From assembly GCF_004135605.1 (NCBI RefSeq), contig NZ_SDPT01000001.1, positions 620,001 through 684,000 of the forward strand: a stretch of 64,000 nt of DNA, in the 5' to 3' direction. Position numbers and translations under genes: made by a program. The stretch is from Sphingomonas desiccabilis. Lineage in GTDB: Bacteria > Pseudomonadota > Alphaproteobacteria > Sphingomonadales > Sphingomonadaceae. Shown here piece after piece: positions 62,903 through 64,000 of the stretch. The notes beneath the pieces are model-generated. The model did no database searches and was not told where the DNA came from. It saw only the letters and a program-made list of their open reading frames with translations. How positions within the stretch are numbered: the stretch's first letter is position 1; each line of letters opens with the position of its first letter.

Positions 62903-64000
62903 ATGAAATGGGCGAGCAGGATCGTACCGAGCCCGCCGGTGCACCGTTTGTCGTCATTCCTCCTCTTGCTGGCGATCGCGGCCGGCATGGTCGTGCCGGG
63001 CCGGGCGGGTGCGCAGCATGCGGAGACCCAGAACGTCCTGCGCTGGCAGACCTACGGCACGACCTCCGCCCTCGGCCGCGACACTAGGGTGCCCGGGGGC
63101 GGAATGGTGTCGGTCCAGCCGCGGACGGTGCCAGGCGAAGCATGGTCCAGCGGCGCAGGGATGAAGATCCCGGGCGCGATCCCGTCCGGTGAGCGCGTGA
63201 CCGCCGTCTTCTGGGCGCGTGCGGCAAGGCCGGTGCGCCTGACACTCGCATTGCAGGGCGGCGAACCCGGCTATGCACGCTTTGCGACGGCGGAAGTGGC
63301 GCTGACGCCGACGTGGCAGGTGGTTTCCGTCAGTGGGGTCGCTCCCCATCAATTCCCCGCGGAGTCTCAGTCGCTTTCGGTGCCGCTCGGGCTCTCCCGA
63401 GTCGAGGTCAACCTGGGACCAGTCGCGTTCCTGCGGGGAGAGGTAGACCGCGCCAGCGTAGCGCGAGCATTTGCAACCTTCCGCCCTGCCGAAGTCGCCG
63501 TCGATGTGCGCATACAATCCGAGCCCCGCGTGACCCTGGCGGGCACGCTGCACCTGCCGGCAGGGCAGGGCGAAGGTCCCTTTCCCCTCGCGGTGTTGAT
63601 CCAGGGGCATGGACCCAACGGCCGCGGCGGATTTCCGGAGATCATCAAGCGGCTCACTGCCGATGGCACTGCGGCTCTTGAATATGACAAGCGCGGGATC
63701 GGCCAGTCGACGGGCACGTACGAGGAGGACATGGAGCGGCTGACCGCCGACGCGACTGCCGCCGTAGCCGCGATGCGCCGCCGGCCCGAGATCGACGGCA
63801 GCCGCATTGCGCTCGTCGGGCAGAGCCAGGGCGGTGTGGTCGCGCCCGCAGTCGCGGCTGCCGATCCGACCATCGCAACTGTGGTCACCCTTGCAGGATC
63901 TGTCGGCGACGGCCTGCCGTATCTTCGCCGCGCCATTGTCGGTCAAATGATCCTTGCAGGCTGGCCCGAGGCAAAGGTGAGCCCGGCAGTGGACGCGGCC
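62903..64000 (+). CDS. Exported alpha/beta hydrolase with N-terminal jelly-roll-like domain, partial
   Basis: The frame opens with ATG at 62903 (GGGAGG 7-12 bases upstream) and stays open to the end of the window, so the 3' end is missing. A signal peptide (LSSFLLLLAIAAGMVVPGRA) is followed by ~170 residues of beta-rich sequence (YGTTSALGRDTRVPGGGMVS, then AVFWARAARPVRLTLALQGG), like a carbohydrate-binding jelly roll. An alpha/beta hydrolase follows: LAVLIQGHGPNGRGGF, ALEYDKRGIGQSTG and LVGQSQGGVVAPAVA, where the serine of GQSQGG is the nucleophile. It may be an esterase acting on a polysaccharide; this is inference. Confidence 0.8.
   Translation, partial: MKWASRIVPSPPVHRLSSFLLLLAIAAGMVVPGRAGAQHAETQNVLRWQTYGTTSALGRDTRVPGGGMVSVQPRTVPGEAWSSGAGMKIPGAIPSGERVTAVFWARAARPVRLTLALQGGEPGYARFATAEVALTPTWQVVSVSGVAPHQFPAESQSLSVPLGLSRVEVNLGPVAFLRGEVDRASVARAFATFRPAEVAVDVRIQSEPRVTLAGTLHLPAGQGEGPFPLAVLIQGHGPNGRGGFPEIIKRLTADGTAALEYDKRGIGQSTGTYEEDMERLTADATAAVAAMRRRPEIDGSRIALVGQSQGGVVAPAVAAADPTIATVVTLAGSVGDGLPYLRRAIVGQMILAGWPEAKVSPAVDAA

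Noticed and set aside
60201..62957. 918-codon minus-strand frame across the TPR kinase and CheY genes
   Set aside because: The plus-strand frames carry histidine-kinase and receiver motifs; the antisense frame has none.
62954..63946. 330-codon minus-strand frame at the right end
   Set aside because: The plus strand encodes an alpha/beta hydrolase with signal peptide and GQSQGG motif that runs off the window.

Overview
The window is GC-rich DNA of alphaproteobacterial type, most likely a plasmid or megaplasmid of a sphingomonad (Sphingomonadales). This rests on an RPA-type RepA with iterons, a ParA/ribbon-helix-helix partition pair, Ti-type TraA/TraC/TraD, a DUF6118-like protein beside traA, and codon usage dominated by G/C third positions. 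No rRNA, tRNA or CRISPR array was seen. The left edge carries the 3' end of a gene that looks like cas5.

Layout: 1-2785 Cas5-like fragment and a ugd/UDP-glucuronate epimerase operon. 3296-8532 HNH protein, replication module (repA with six iterons), HTH protein, parA plus RHH gene, and two decayed ParDE-type toxin-antitoxin loci. 8832-12760 subtilisin-like autotransporter and a small exported protein. 12761-13617 GNAT-toxin/antitoxin pair. 13669-19085 transfer genes (traD, traC, candidate oriT, traA, DUF6118-like). 19093-20740 a complete IS3-family element inserted beside an older IS3 remnant and a resolvase fragment. 20970-38842 the first half of an exopolysaccharide (EPS) locus: GDP-fucose and UDP-uronate synthesis, glycosyltransferases, acetyltransferases, esterase, beta-helix protein, Wzx and Wzy. 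38853-40498 a graveyard of plasmid and transposon pieces, including an orphan iteron, a repA 5' fragment, IS3/IS630 fragments, a tniB tail, a resolvase tail and a DUF6118 fragment. 40575-46301 a second EPS block (second polymerase/ligase, Wza, Wzc). 46445-47219 a resolvase with a possible res site. 47781-50687 a GAF protein, a MASE1-like histidine kinase and a FixJ-type regulator. 51213-57894 the initiating sugar-phosphate transferase, phosphoglucomutase, an M48 protease and a second, nearly identical ugd. 58128-64000 a tiny ORF with its own promoter and terminator, an EAL protein, a TPR-histidine kinase, a CheY-like regulator and the start of an alpha/beta hydrolase.

How it works together: Pgm and three Ugd enzymes feed UDP-glucose to UDP-glucuronate, two epimerases make UDP-galacturonate, and Gmd/Fcl make GDP-L-fucose. 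A GelB/WbaP-type transferase starts the lipid-linked repeat, three glycosyltransferases extend it, several acetyltransferases decorate it, and Wzx/Wzy/Wza/Wzc flip, polymerise and export it. The prediction is an acidic, fucose-containing, acetylated EPS made from a plasmid, with nearby two-component and c-di-GMP genes as possible controls. Three separated iteron-like sites and duplicated backbone fragments suggest that the EPS locus was assembled by fusion of related plasmids.
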